A stretch of 64,000 bases of DNA, taken from contig CAVQQQ010000002.1 of NCBI GenBank assembly GCA_963715025.1, forward strand, positions 62,001-126,000, read 5' to 3'. The notes beneath the pieces were generated by a model. That model was not told where the DNA came from, searched no databases, and worked only from the letters and a program-made list of their open reading frames with translations. Below, in pieces: positions 50,699 to 60,677 of the stretch. Numbering within the stretch: position 1 is the first letter of the stretch; each line of letters opens with the position of its first letter. Source of the DNA: DASSJT01 sp963715025 (GTDB lineage Bacteria > Actinomycetota > Actinomycetes > Actinomycetales > Dermatophilaceae). Position numbers and translations under genes: made by a program.

Positions 50699-51838
50699 GT
50701 GATGACGGTCACCACGGACACTCACTTCCCCAGCGGGGCGTGGCGCGAGGGCTCCGACCCGGGCCACCGCAGGTTCGCCGACGTGGGGCCGCTGAGTCTG
50801 GAGGCGGGCGGAAGCATGGCGGGGGTAACGGTGGCCTACGAGACGTGGGGGACCCTCAACGCCACGGCTGACAATGCCATCTTGGTGGAGCACGCCCTCA
50901 CCGGCGACAGCCATGTGTCCGGCCCCGCGGGACCGGCGCACCCCACGCCCGGCTGGTGGGACGGCCTGATTGGGCCGGGCCGGCCGCTCAACACTGACCG
51001 CCACTTCGTCGTGGCCGCCAATGTCTTGGGCGGCTGCCAGGGGACGACCGGCCCGGCATCGCTCGGCCCCGCTGGTCGTCGGTGGGGGAGCAGCTTCCCG
51101 TTCGTCACGGTGCGTGACCAGGTGGAGGTCGAGTTCCGCCTCACCGAGCTTCTCGGCATCCGGCAGTGGCGAGCGGTGATCGGAGGGTCGATGGGCGGCA
51201 TGCGCTCGCTGGAGTGGGCGGCCACCCACCCAGACCGCGTGCGGACGGCCATCGTCCTGGCCTCCACCGCATACGCGACGGCAGAGCAGATCGCCTGGTG
51301 CCAGCCACAGCTGCTGGCGATTCGCAACGACCCCCGCTTCAATGGTGGGGACTACTACGAGCAGGCCGTGGGGCCGGAGGAGGGGCTGGGAATCGCACGC
51401 CGGATCGCCCACGTCACTTACCGAAGCGAGCCGGAACTGCACGACCGGTTCGGCCGCCGGGAGCAGGATTCGCTGCGGAGGCTCGGGGGCGGAGGGCGCT
51501 TCGCCATCGAGAGCTACCTCGACCACCACGCCGGCAAGATCGCCGGGCGCTTCGATGCCAACTCCTACATCACCCTCACCGAGGCGATGAGCTCCCACGA
51601 CATCGGCCGGGGCCGGGGTGGGGTGGCCGCGGCGCTCGCACCATTCCGAGGCGATCTCGTGGTGGCGGCTGTGGACTCAGACCGGCTTTACCCCGCCCGG
51701 CTGTCGGAGGAGATCGTCCGGGCCGCCAGCGGGCCCGCGAGTTTCACCGTCATCGCTTCGGCCCACGGCCATGACGGCTTCCTCATCGAGATCGACCAGA
51801 TCAGCCGACTCGTGCGAGACGCAGTGTCGTCGCATTGA
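50699..51838 (+). CDS. metX: Homoserine O-acetyltransferase
   Basis: 379 residues (GTG 50699 or ATG 50702). AB hydrolase fold: VAYETWGTLNATADNAILVE HALTGDSHVSG (landmarks), then nucleophile elbow GGSMGGMRSLEW (Ser), catalytic Asp in VVAAVDSDRLYP, and His in ASAHGHDGFLIE. Family-specific YAMDTHDIGRG-like AMSSHDIGRGRGG. It acetylates homoserine, giving the substrate of MetY. Preceded by a SAM-IV riboswitch and CAGGAG (50689-50694). Confidence 0.93.
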   Translation: MMTVTTDTHFPSGAWREGSDPGHRRFADVGPLSLEAGGSMAGVTVAYETWGTLNATADNAILVEHALTGDSHVSGPAGPAHPTPGWWDGLIGPGRPLNTDRHFVVAANVLGGCQGTTGPASLGPAGRRWGSSFPFVTVRDQVEVEFRLTELLGIRQWRAVIGGSMGGMRSLEWAATHPDRVRTAIVLASTAYATAEQIAWCQPQLLAIRNDPRFNGGDYYEQAVGPEEGLGIARRIAHVTYRSEPELHDRFGRREQDSLRRLGGGGRFAIESYLDHHAGKIAGRFDANSYITLTEAMSSHDIGRGRGGVAAALAPFRGDLVVAAVDSDRLYPARLSEEIVRAASGPASFTVIASAHGHDGFLIEIDQISRLVRDAVSSH

Positions 51839-51936
51839 TCCGCGGCATGGCTTTTCCGGTAGCGTCGGCTCCGGTCGGCCGGGCTGCGCCCGCACGAGGC
51901 GATCACCCAGGCCCGATCCAGGACAAGGAGGTTCCA

Positions 51937-52338
51937 GTGGCGATCGTTGTGGGCTACGTTCCAACCAAGGAGGGCCAGGCGGCGCTCCGTCGTGCAGCGG
52001 ACGAGTGCCTGCTCCGCAAGACCAACCTCGTGGTGATCAATTCACACCGCGGGGGCAAGGACTTCGACCAGGAAGAGGCACAGTCCTTCGAGCGGGAACT
52101 GGTCAAGGTGCAGGCTCAGCTCGACTCGGTGGGGATCGAGCACGAGGTGCGGCAGTTGATCCGCGGGAACGAGCCGGCGGAAGACTTGATCTCCGTTGCG
52201 AACGAGGTCAATGCCGACTTCATCGTTATCGGTCTGCGTCGCCGCACCCCCGTCGGGAAGCTCATCCTGGGCTCGAACGCCCAGCGGATTCTGCTCGATG
52301 CCTCGTGCCCGGTGATGGCGGTCAAGGCGCAGATCTGA
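51937..52338 (+). CDS. Universal stress protein (UspA) family
   Basis: 133 residues from GTG 51937, set by the strong AAGGAGG at 51925-51931. Single Usp domain with the ATP-binding motif GLRRRTPVGKLILGSNAQRI (G-2X-G-9X-G(S/N)). The upstream frame to 51835 has no RBS. Likely stress-related; no operon partner. Confidence 0.87.
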   Translation: MAIVVGYVPTKEGQAALRRAADECLLRKTNLVVINSHRGGKDFDQEEAQSFERELVKVQAQLDSVGIEHEVRQLIRGNEPAEDLISVANEVNADFIVIGLRRRTPVGKLILGSNAQRILLDASCPVMAVKAQI

Positions 52339-52402
52339 CGTCGGCGTCCGGCGCCCCCATGGGTGCTTGTCGCGGGAATTCACGTCGTTACCCTTCCGCG
52401 TT

Positions 52403-52408
52403 TTATAA
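52403..52408 (+). promoter_or_regulatory. Candidate -10 box TATAAT upstream of sigA
   Basis: A perfect TATAAT 134 bases before the sigA start, in an otherwise GC-rich gap. No matching TTGACA at 17 bases is evident (TTACCC-like bases are). Plausible housekeeping promoter with a 130-base leader. Confidence 0.35.
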
Positions 52409-52542
52409 TGTCTAGACGAGGTCGGCCGGGCGGAGGAGTCCAGGGCCGGGCCCGCACCGGAATACCCCCAAAGCACCACACGTCGACGCGCCTGCGCGTA
52501 CGGCTGATGTGCCCTGCAGCGCCCCGCGACGAAAGGTAGTAC

Positions 52543-54288
52543 GTGTCGCCAGTGTCCAAGTCGCCTGCTCACCAGTCCTCCCGTTCGCTCCCTGCCGAGT
52601 TCTCTCATCCCGCGCTCCAGGAACTTGTGCGAAAAGGCGGCACCTCCGGCTCGGTGACGGGTCAGGCCTTGGGCGTGGCCCTCGAGGCCGCGGGCGTCGC
52701 GCCGGGCCGATGGAAGACCGTCTTGCGAGCCATCGGTGACCAGGGCATCGAGGTGACCGTCGACGACCCCTCCGGGCGTGCCGTTGCCGCGTCGGCCGAC
52801 ACGCGTGCCAAGACCACCGCGACGGTCAAGTCCGGGGCCAAGAAGCCGGTCGCGAAGACCACGGCGGCCAAGGCTGCGAGCAGCACCGCGCCTAGCGCGG
52901 CGGCAAAGTCACAGCCAGTCGCCAAGCAGGCAGCCGCGGCCACGGACTCTGCGGCGTCTGCCGCCAGCGCCTCGCCAGCGAAGGGCGGGAAGGCCGATGG
53001 GCCGGCGAAGCCTGCCGCGAAGAAGACTGCCGCCAAGAAGGCGACCACGACTCGCGTCGCGGCAGATGCCGTCGTCCCAGCGGCGAAGTCCCCGGCCTCG
53101 CCGGCGAAGAAGGCGACCGCTGCCCGGAAGGCGACCGCCAAGAAGGCCGCTGCCTCCGAGGTTGTCGCGAGCGGCGATGCAGCCGAGCCGGAGGACCTCG
53201 AGGAGGCGCTCGAGGACGTCGACGTTGACGTCGCCGACCTCAAGGATCCCGAGCTGGAGGTCGAGACCGACGAGGAAGGCGCGGTCCGCGAGGAGGGCGA
53301 GGAGTCCGAGAGCGCCGGCTTCGTCCTGCGCGACGACGATGAGGACGACGCCCCGGTCCAGCAGGTCGTCACCGCCGGTGCCACGGCCGACCCGGTCAAG
53401 GACTACCTCAAGCAGATCGGCAAGGTCGCCCTGCTCAACGCCGAGCAGGAGGTCGAGCTCGCCAAGAGGATCGAGGCCGGGCTTTTTGCGGAGGAGCGGC
53501 TGAACTCGGGCGACAAGATGGACATGAAGCTCAAGCGCGAGCTGTGGTGGATCGCCCAGGACGGCAAGAAGGCCAAGAACCACCTGCTGGAGGCCAACCT
53601 GCGCCTCGTCGTCTCGCTGGCCAAGCGCTACACCGGCCGCGGAATGCTCTTCCTCGACCTCATCCAGGAGGGCAACCTCGGGTTGATCCGTGCGGTTGAG
53701 AAGTTCGACTACACCAAGGGCTACAAGTTCTCCACCTACGCGACGTGGTGGATCCGCCAGGCCATCACCCGCGCGATGGCCGACCAGGCTCGCACCATCC
53801 GCATCCCCGTGCACATGGTCGAGGTCATCAACAAACTGGCCCGTGTGCAGCGCCAGATGCTCCAGGACCTCGGGCGTGAGCCCACGCCGGAGGAGCTGGC
53901 CCGGGAGCTCGACATGACACCCGAGAAGGTCGTCGAGGTCCAGAAGTACGGCCGCGAGCCGATTTCGCTGCACACGCCGCTGGGCGAGGACGGCGACTCC
54001 GAGTTCGGGGACCTTATCGAGGACTCCGAGGCGGTGGTGCCCGCCGACGCCGTGAGCTTCACGCTGCTGCAGGAGCAGCTCCACTCGGTGCTCGACACCC
54101 TGTCCGAGCGGGAGGCGGGGGTGGTCTCCATGCGGTTCGGCCTCACCGACGGGCAGCCCAAGACCCTGGACGAGATCGGCAAGGTCTACGGCGTAACGCG
54201 TGAGCGGATCCGCCAGATCGAGTCCAAGACGATGAGCAAGCTTCGCCACCCGTCGCGCTCCCAGGTACTGCGCGACTATCTGGACTGA
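52543..54288 (+). CDS. sigA: Primary sigma factor SigA/RpoD
   Basis: 581 residues. The N-terminal ~280 residues are a lineage-specific Lys/Ala/Pro-rich then acidic extension. Sigma region 1.2 (DPVKDYLKQIGKVALLNAEQ), region 2 (LVVSLAKRYTGRGMLFLDLI, QEGNLGLIRAVEKFDYTKGY, KFSTYATWWIRQAITRAMAD), region 3 and region 4 (VVSMRFGLTDGQPKTLDEIG, then GVTRERIRQIESKTMSKLRH) with C-terminal LRDYLD are complete. GTG 52543 (AAAGG 7-11 bases upstream) starts MSPVSKSPAH. An integrated element begins immediately after its stop: the terminal 19 bases are one att copy. Confidence 0.95.
   Translation: MSPVSKSPAHQSSRSLPAEFSHPALQELVRKGGTSGSVTGQALGVALEAAGVAPGRWKTVLRAIGDQGIEVTVDDPSGRAVAASADTRAKTTATVKSGAKKPVAKTTAAKAASSTAPSAAAKSQPVAKQAAAATDSAASAASASPAKGGKADGPAKPAAKKTAAKKATTTRVAADAVVPAAKSPASPAKKATAARKATAKKAAASEVVASGDAAEPEDLEEALEDVDVDVADLKDPELEVETDEEGAVREEGEESESAGFVLRDDDEDDAPVQQVVTAGATADPVKDYLKQIGKVALLNAEQEVELAKRIEAGLFAEERLNSGDKMDMKLKRELWWIAQDGKKAKNHLLEANLRLVVSLAKRYTGRGMLFLDLIQEGNLGLIRAVEKFDYTKGYKFSTYATWWIRQAITRAMADQARTIRIPVHMVEVINKLARVQRQMLQDLGREPTPEELARELDMTPEKVVEVQKYGREPISLHTPLGEDGDSEFGDLIEDSEAVVPADAVSFTLLQEQLHSVLDTLSEREAGVVSMRFGLTDGQPKTLDEIGKVYGVTRERIRQIESKTMSKLRHPSRSQVLRDYLD
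54270..54288. repeat. attL-like repeat (sigA 3' end)
   Basis: GCGCGACTATCTGGACTGA, coding RDYLD-stop of SigA; 18 of 19 bases match 61077-61095. Confidence 0.78.
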
Positions 54289-54407
54289 GAATCTATCCCA
54301 CAGTTCTGGCGTTTCCGCAGGTGAAAGGCCATTCTTGGGGCCTGACGAGGCAACACGCTAGCACGGCACAGCGCTCTTAGTACAGATATCAGTGTAGGGT
54401 GCGCGGT

Positions 54408-54803
54408 ATGAACACAGACCCGGGTCGCGTCCAGCGCGCCGTCCTTGTCGCGCTAGCCGAGGACGGCAGGCCAGAGCACGGGTGGCTGACAGTGCCCGAG
54501 CTGGCCGCCCGCCTCGCAGGTCCGGACCCGACCCGCACTGAGCTGGAGTCTGTGCGCCGGGCCGTCAAGGAGCTGGGGCGCACCGGCAGGGCCCAGGCTG
54601 AGTACTGGGACGCCGAGGTCGTCGTCCGCAGCGCCCGGGTGCATCGTGGCGACTTCATGGCCCACCGGGCCGGCCACCAGTCCTCGCGCCCGGTGCTGGT
54701 CGCCCACAGCCCGGCCGGTGTTGGGCAAGAGACCGCGCTTGCGCACGCTGGGCGTGAGTCGCTCGCCCCGCTTGCCGACGCACATGCGCAGGTCCATGGC
54801 TAG
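54408..54803 (+). CDS. Winged-helix-like DNA-binding protein at the integrase border
   Basis: 131 residues. N-terminal part (VQRAVLVALAEDGRPEHGWL, then VPELAARLAGPDPTRTELES, VRRAVKELGRTGRAQAEYWD) looks like a wHTH/dissociation-type domain such as excisionase or ECF-like regulators; the C-terminal part is low complexity. It overlaps the integrase start, which argues for co-regulation with it; a role in excision control is inferred. Confidence 0.55.
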   Translation: MNTDPGRVQRAVLVALAEDGRPEHGWLTVPELAARLAGPDPTRTELESVRRAVKELGRTGRAQAEYWDAEVVVRSARVHRGDFMAHRAGHQSSRPVLVAHSPAGVGQETALAHAGRESLAPLADAHAQVHG

Positions 54804-55719
54804 ACGCGTCGCGGCACCAAGCCTGCCCCTGCTGCTGCCGTCGTGGCTGCTGTCGCTGCGCGCCGACCGCAAGTCGGAGATGACGGTCAAGTCGTACGCC
54901 GACGGGGTGCGGCTCTACCTGGCATGGTGCGACGCCAAGCCCGCCGAGCCCCTCGAGCGGGCCAGCCTGAGGGCATGGGTCACCGACCTCCTCGACGGGG
55001 GAGCGCAGCCGGCCACGGCCCGCGCCCGCCAGCTTGCGGTGCGCCGGTTCACCGCCTGGCTCGCCGAGGAGGGCGAGATACCCGCCGACCCGTTCCTCGG
55101 CATCAAGGCGCCCAAGCTAGACACCCACGTGGTCGAGCCGCTGACCGACGACGACCTGCGGGCACTGCTCAAGGCCTGCACCCCGCCCAAGGGTGCCACC
55201 CCGGCCGAGGCCCTGCGCTACCGCCGCGACGAGGCCATCCTGCGGCTGATGCTCGAGACCGGGGCCAGGGCGGGCGAGGTCGTCGCCTTGGAGTTCGCCG
55301 ACATCGACGCGACCGCCGGAACGGCCACCATCCGCCGGGGCAAGGGCGGCAAGGGCCGAGTGGTCCCGTTCGGCCCGCACACCGCGCTCGCGCTCGACCG
55401 CTACCTGCGCCTGCGCACCCACCACCGGCTCGCCGCCAGCCCCGCGCTGTGGCTGGGCGACAGGGGCAAGGGCTTCACCTACTACGCCCTGCACGCGGCG
55501 CTCAAGGCCCGCGCACAGGCCGCCGGCATCGACGGGTTCCACCCCCACCGGATGCGGCACACCGCCGCCCACCGCTGGCTCGCCGCCGGTGGCTCCGAGG
55601 GTGGGCTCATGGCCGTGGCCGGCTGGACGAGACCCGACATGCTGATGCGGTACACCAAGGCGCAGGCCAGCGCTCGGGCGGCTGAGGAGGCCCGCCGCCT
55701 GAATCTGGGGGAGTTGTGA
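54784..55719 (+). CDS. Tyrosine recombinase/integrase
   Basis: 311 residues from ATG 54784 (54796 is an alternative). N-terminal SAM-like DNA-binding domain (MTVKSYADGVRLYLAWCDAK), then the catalytic domain: the Arg of TGARAGEVVALEFADIDATA, Lys in IRRGKGGKGRVVPFGPHTAL, the HxxR box HPHRMRHTAAHRWL and the nucleophile Tyr in DMLMRYTKAQA. It should catalyse integration at the sigA 3' end using the 19-bp att repeat. It overlaps the 54408 gene; the following gene 55784 is 64 bases on. Confidence 0.88.
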   Translation: MRRSMARRVAAPSLPLLLPSWLLSLRADRKSEMTVKSYADGVRLYLAWCDAKPAEPLERASLRAWVTDLLDGGAQPATARARQLAVRRFTAWLAEEGEIPADPFLGIKAPKLDTHVVEPLTDDDLRALLKACTPPKGATPAEALRYRRDEAILRLMLETGARAGEVVALEFADIDATAGTATIRRGKGGKGRVVPFGPHTALALDRYLRLRTHHRLAASPALWLGDRGKGFTYYALHAALKARAQAAGIDGFHPHRMRHTAAHRWLAAGGSEGGLMAVAGWTRPDMLMRYTKAQASARAAEEARRLNLGEL

Positions 55720-55783
55720 CGGCGGAAGCCGCCGACGCTCGCGCCAAGGCTGCGGCGCAGCACTTGAGGCGAGGCGACCGGGT

Positions 55784-56149
55784 ATGACCGTCACCATCAC
55801 CTGTCCGCGACGCCACCGGGACGTGGCGCTGCTGTCGTGGTCCGGGACTCGCGCGGAGATCCTCGGGACGGTCGTGCCGGAGAACGGCGACCGCGGCGGC
55901 ACCCTGACCGTCTCCGCCCCCGTCCATCGGCCGCAGCGGCTGGCAGCATCGGTGGTCGACGTCGACCCCGCCAACGCCGGCCTGGGTGCCTCGTCTGGCA
56001 AGGGGCGCAAGAAGCTCGTATGCAACCGCCGGCGCCACCGTGCCCCGAAGCCCTCCCGGGTCGTCACCCAGGAGGTCCTGGACGCCAGCATGCGCCGGTT
56101 TGTCGCCGAGGACACCGAGCGTGTGTCGTGGCTGGACCTGCACGCCTGA
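55784..56149 (+). CDS. Element protein of unknown function
   Basis: 121 residues: ITCPRRHRDVALLSWSGTRA, then LTVSAPVHRPQRLAASVVDV, then a basic segment (KGRKKLVCNRRRHRAPKPSR). No family recognised. It sits between integrase and a small gene; a DNA-binding or replication accessory role is possible. Confidence 0.55.
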   Translation: MTVTITCPRRHRDVALLSWSGTRAEILGTVVPENGDRGGTLTVSAPVHRPQRLAASVVDVDPANAGLGASSGKGRKKLVCNRRRHRAPKPSRVVTQEVLDASMRRFVAEDTERVSWLDLHA

Positions 56150-56261
56150 CGCTGTGCTGACTTCGGTTCCACAACCACACCACGGGTAACGCAGCGAGGC
56201 CCCCAAACACGCTCCCCGGCGACTCCCCAGCAGGGTTCAACGTTCGGATGGAGCGTGTCCT

Positions 56262-56570
56262 GTGAACAAGAAGAACCTGCTGCGGGCCGCGGCGGCCAAC
56301 GAGGGGTGGGCGAAGACTGCGAACCGCACCGCGCGCACCGCCCCGGCGCGAGCCCGGCTCGAGGAAAAGTGGCTGACCGAGGCCGGCGGCGACCCGGTCG
56401 CGGCGGCGCACCTGCGGAAGGCGTTCTACCTACGCCTGGCCGCGAAGTCCGCCGAGGCCCGGAAACTGAGGCGTGAGGTCGCGGAGTCTGCCGAGGCCGC
56501 GGGGATCGATGTCTCTGAGGTCGAGGATCTGGCCACAGGCCGCCCGCAGGGTGCTGAGCGCCGTGAATGA
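56262..56570 (+). CDS. Small element protein of unknown function
   Basis: 102 residues, helical and basic (LLRAAAANEGWAKTANRTAR, then RKAFYLRLAAKSAEARKLRR). GTG start. Typical size and charge of small proteins in actinobacterial integrative elements (for example SpdB or RepSA-accessory types); function unknown. Confidence 0.55.
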   Translation: MNKKNLLRAAAANEGWAKTANRTARTAPARARLEEKWLTEAGGDPVAAAHLRKAFYLRLAAKSAEARKLRREVAESAEAAGIDVSEVEDLATGRPQGAERRE

Positions 56571-56684
56571 CGGAGGCCGCCCTCGAGGGGCGGCTCCCGA
56601 GTCTCCGGCCAAGGCGACTGCCCCCAATGTAAGCGCCGCCGACGACAGACACGCGCAAGCGTGGGTACACGAAGGCGGTGCGTC

Positions 56685-57397
56685 GTGAGTTGGCTGCGCT
56701 ACTCCGACGACTTCACCGACTGGCCCGAGTGGGACCAGGCGCCATTCGAGGCGCGATGGGCTTACGTCTGCATCGTGGAGGCGTGCTCCCGGGGCCGGTA
56801 CGGGGATGGGCGCCTGCCCAAGAGCAAGGCCCTAGCCGCACTGGTGGCCCAGCTCAACGACCCGCAGCAGGCCCTAGAGCGGCTGGCGCTGCTGGGCCTC
56901 GTGCACGAGGACCGCCGCGAGCGCGTCCTCATTCTGCCGCGCATCCATGAGCACGTGCCGCCACCTGGGGTCCGTAGGAACACTGAGGCGTCGAAGCACA
57001 GGATGCGGCGCAAACGCGCCCACGATGCCGGGGATCACTCACTGTGCGATCCGCAGCGCTGCCAACACGCAGCATCAGGCACAGTTACGCCGCTTGTTAC
57101 GCGTAACACCGGGACGGGACAGGACAGGGAAAGCACTCCCCGGAGCCGAAAAATGACGGACCCCAACGCGCGTGGGGAGAGGTCACCTTCCCGGCTGCGA
57201 ACCCGCCGCGCCATGATCGCCTGCTCCGGCCCGCGTCAAGGGCGCTGCGCGTCGGTGCGCGACGCCCTGCGGCCACCCCTGACCCGGCCCCTCCACAGGC
57301 GGGTGCTCCGCGATCGGGTTCGGAGCCCAGGACTGCCTCGACCGTCCCTGTGCCTGTTCCGCCGGCTCGGTCTGGGGTCGACGTGCGGTCGGGTTGA
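56685..57397 (+). pseudogene. Replication-initiation-like protein, frameshifted near 57127
   Basis: From GTG 56685: SWLRYSDDFTDWPEWDQAPF and VCIVEACSRGRYGDGRLPKS, then LAALVAQLNDPQQALERLAL, resembling phage/element replication or DNA-binding wHTH initiators. The first frame continues into basic junk, but shifting one base at the GGG run 57127-57129 (one base missing) keeps a Pro/Ala-rich tail typical of this class (SPEPKNDGPQRAWGEVTFPA) to the TGA at 57395-57397. Homopolymer location again suggests a sequencing error. Function inferred only. Confidence 0.5.
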
Positions 57398-57454
57398 GAG
57401 GCGACCACCAGAGGAACGCGGAAGATGATTCGCGCCCGCCAATTGTGATCAGTC

Positions 57455-57889
57455 TCAGCTCCTGACCTTCCCGAGGGACCAGGCAGTCACCTCGGACAAT
57501 CTGCCGCGCCAAGGACCCACCGACATCGGCCCGCCCCCCGGGCCCACGATGTAGGCGTGCTTCAAGTGGATGAACGCGATCCCGGGGCCGGGGTCAGCCT
57601 GTCTGCGCGAGTAAGTCTCCCGGTAGTCCTTCGCCACGTCCCGGAACGCGTCCGCCACAGCATCAAGGACTGCCTTCTCGCCGTTCCCCGCTTCCACACT
57701 CTCGGCTAGGCCACTGAAATGGGCGTCGCCGCTGGTCAGCTGGCCGCCCACCACCAACCCGCTCAAGGTGAGCAAGACGTCGGCGCCGAAGCCGGAGGAG
57801 TTCGCAAGGTGGACAAGGAAACCGAGTTCAGGGTCAGGCCCTTGGCGCGGCGCCCGGGGAGCTTGCCCTGTCTGCGGCTGATCTGTCAT
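57455..57889 (-). CDS. GvpU-like/hypothetical protein
   Basis: 144 residues from ATG 57889. ELGFLVHLANSSGFGADVLL, then TLSGLVVGGQLTSGDAHFSG resembles the GvpU gas-vesicle accessory family (conserved membrane-associated beta fold), though no gas vesicle genes are present. Lies at the convergent end of the element's forward genes. Function unknown. Confidence 0.45.
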   Translation of the reverse strand: MTDQPQTGQAPRAPRQGPDPELGFLVHLANSSGFGADVLLTLSGLVVGGQLTSGDAHFSGLAESVEAGNGEKAVLDAVADAFRDVAKDYRETYSRRQADPGPGIAFIHLKHAYIVGPGGGPMSVGPWRGRLSEVTAWSLGKVRS

Positions 57890-58023
57890 GGTCCGGACCA
57901 TACGCCGTTCGCGGCACGGGACGCGAGACCCGGGTCGGGTCGCGATCGGGTGCTTATCTCACCTCTAATACGGGCTTTGAAAGCGAAAGGCCGAAAGGCG
58001 CCGAGTGGGCTTTGGACTTGACC

Positions 58024-60677
58024 TCACCTGAGGTCGTGGTGTTCGGGGTTCGCCAGCGTCCAGGCCACGTGGCCACCTGGCCAAACCGCGACACGTCGGA
58101 ACCGCCAAGGGCGGAGGTCGGCCCGGCGCTGCGCAGGCCGCACCGGCTGGTCGCCCCTTGGACGCCCTGGCCGTCCGGGCCGGGCGTATGCGGTGCCCGT
58201 GTCGGCGACGCGCTCGCCTTCGGGCAGCGACCATGGTCCGGCAAGGTGTTGGCGCGACTCGCGCTGAATGCGCTCGAAGCCGATTTCGGTCAGGCAGTCG
58301 ACGTCCACGGCGAGGACGCGCCGCAGCTCGTCGAGCAGGATGCCAGACAGTTCCTCGCGGAGCGCCGGGTCTGCCTCCCGCAGTACGGGAAGGCATTCTG
58401 CCCAGGACTCGTGATCGCGGGCGATCTCGGGCAGGTCCACGTACTCGACGCGGAGCAGGCCGGTCTGCTCGAGGTTGGGCATGGTGATGCGGAAGCCCCG
58501 CTGCAGGTCGGCGTAGAGGCGGTACTCGACCCCCTGTCGCAGCGCGCGGAAGGCTTGGTCTCGCGCCGAGAACTTCGCCAGGGGGTTCGCCGCAACGTCG
58601 TGCATCGTCAGGCGCAGCGCCTCTGTCACCCGCTGTGCCAGAACCTCGTGGGTGATTCCGACCGGAGACTCGCTCATGGCCCGGTAGAGACCCCCTCGGA
58701 GCTGGGCGACCTGGACGAAGTCGTTGAAGTGCCCTGCCTGGAGCGACGCGTCCTGCCGGTTGTCCACAAACGTCAGCAGTTTCCGCGCCTCGGCGCCCGA
58801 TTCTTCCGGCGCGAGCGCCTTCAGGGAGCGGACAATGCTGGCGCTAACTACGGTCACAGCCGAGGAGCGGCCCTCACGGTCGAGGGTCGCGAGTTTGGCG
58901 TAGTCGTTGCCGCGGACCTGCTCGTACGACACCCGGCAGCGCATGCAGAAGGCGAAGGGAGTGGAGACGAACCAGCACTGCAGGCCGTCTCGATCATGGG
59001 CCAGCGTGCCATCGGGGGAAAGCCAGATCTCCTCGGGGAGGTACTTCGCCTTGTTGGGAAGGACTGTGGTCTCGCCGCTGTCGCTTGTAGCGAGCCAGTG
59101 GTCCGGCAGTCGGCTCTCCGCGATGGGGTTGGCCGGCCAGGGCAGATCCTCGGAGACATAGATGTAGCCCGTCACGCTGTCGCCGCCCGAGGCATCAGCG
59201 TCCTGACGGGGGACGAACGTGGTCTGGCCCTGTCGGTTGACCCTGGAGACGACGAGGTAGTCCTGCCCGCACTCGCGGCAGAAGCCTAGCGGCAGCAGGC
59301 TCTTGTCCGGCTGGCCCGGGACCCGCTGTTGATAGGTGCTCGTGATGTACCGGGAGGACTCCGGTTCCAAGGAGACGTAGACAGTGTCACCCTTGGAAAG
59401 GAACTGATGAAGCCGGAAGGCGAACAGCGGCCGACCACTGAGGGGATCCTTGGTCTGGGAGCCGAGCATCAGGGTCCGACGGATTGCCTGTGAAGCGTCC
59501 ACGGGGGTCGTACCGGAGAGCTCCGCGAGCTGGGCGGCGGCGGTCGTGACACTGGTGGGCCTACTGCGGACCAGGCGACCAGTGGCGTGCTCGATATCCA
59601 GGCCGAAGGTCTCTTCGATCCACTGGGCCAGTGGATTGTGGGCCAGCTGCTCGTAGTCCGCGATGCCGGTGCGCCCCAGGGCTGCGGCGATCGAGTCGCG
59701 GAGGTGCGCCTCCGACATCCCGGTCTGCGTTGTGGCGCGGTTGAGGGTTTCGCCGATGACGCGCTGGGGGGTGACCTCTGAGCCGAAGAGGCGGGAGGCG
59801 ACCTCCGCCACCGTGCTCTTCTGCTCCTCCGAGGTGCCGCCGGAGGCCATCGTGGCGGAGGTGCCAATGACCTGAAGGTCCGGCGACGCGCACACGTCGC
59901 GCAGGCGCCGGATAAGTAGGGCGACGTCCGCGCCCTGACGACCACGGTATGTGTGCAGCTCGTCCAGGACGAGGAAGCGTAGGTCCTGTGCGGCTCGGAT
60001 CAGATGTCTTCGCTCGTCCGGTCGGGTAAGGACGAGCTCAAGCATGACGTAGTTGGTCAGGAGGATGTCGGGCGGGTCGGCGAGGATCTGCTTGCGCGTG
60101 TCCTCCTCCTCCTGTCCGGTGTAGCGGGCGAACCGGACCGGCGGCGCACCGGGCGGGTAGCCGAACTCAAGGAATTTCCTGAGCTCGTAGACTTGGGAGT
60201 TGGCGAGCGCATTCATGGGGTAGACCACAATCGCCTTCACACCCGGAGTGCGCTGCCCGCCCTTGCCCAGGCGCTCACGGAGAACGCTGTCCACGATCGG
60301 GACGATGTAGGCCAGAGACTTGCCCGAGCCAGTGCCGGTGGTCAGGACGTAGGACTTTCCGCTCCTCGCAACCTCGACCGCTTCGCGCTGATGGCGGTGG
60401 AGCGTTAAGGGTGCTGTGCCGGGATCGTCCTTGTGGGTTTTGACGCGAAAGACGCGCTCGCACTCTGCAGAGAGCAGGCCTTGGGCGACGAGCTCAGAGA
60501 TGCTGCCTCCGCTCTCAAGACTGGGGTGAGGCTCAACCAAGGATCGGGCCACTGCTGGCCCTCCCTGAGCCGCTGCTCGACGTGCGCCTGGATCCGTCGG
60601 TCGCGGACCTCGATTGAGCCAGAGGTGAAGCAGCGGTAGTCCTCGATCAGCTGCTCGTGAATCTTGAAGACGTCCAC
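58024..60677 (-). pseudogene. Large DEAD/DEAH-box helicase, frameshifted and 3' truncated
   Basis: Superfamily 2 helicase with Walker A LTTGTGSGKSLAYIVPIVDS, VLDELHTYRGRQGADVALLI (DELH), VIGTSATMASGGTSEEQKST and IGETLNR, plus two cysteine pairs (CRECGQDYLV, FCMRCRVSY) of a zinc-ribbon. The first 45 residues (from GTG 60677, VDVFKIHEQLIEDYRCFTSG) are in another frame; a missing base in the GGGG run at 60522-60525 (minus-strand CCCC) explains it. The frame ends at 58024 without the C-terminal half that such helicases usually have, so it is also 3' truncated. Large DEAD helicases with zinc ribbons occur in phage-defence and mobile-element loci (for example DISARM-like DrmA relatives); that function is speculative here. 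No companion methylase or nuclease is visible. Confidence 0.6.

Noticed and set aside
57902..58080. REP-like sequence reading FGLSLSKP and VATWP in minus frames
   Set aside because: Looks like a common repetitive tail at the truncated helicase end; a short palindrome only (GGCCACGTGGCC), no support for a gene.
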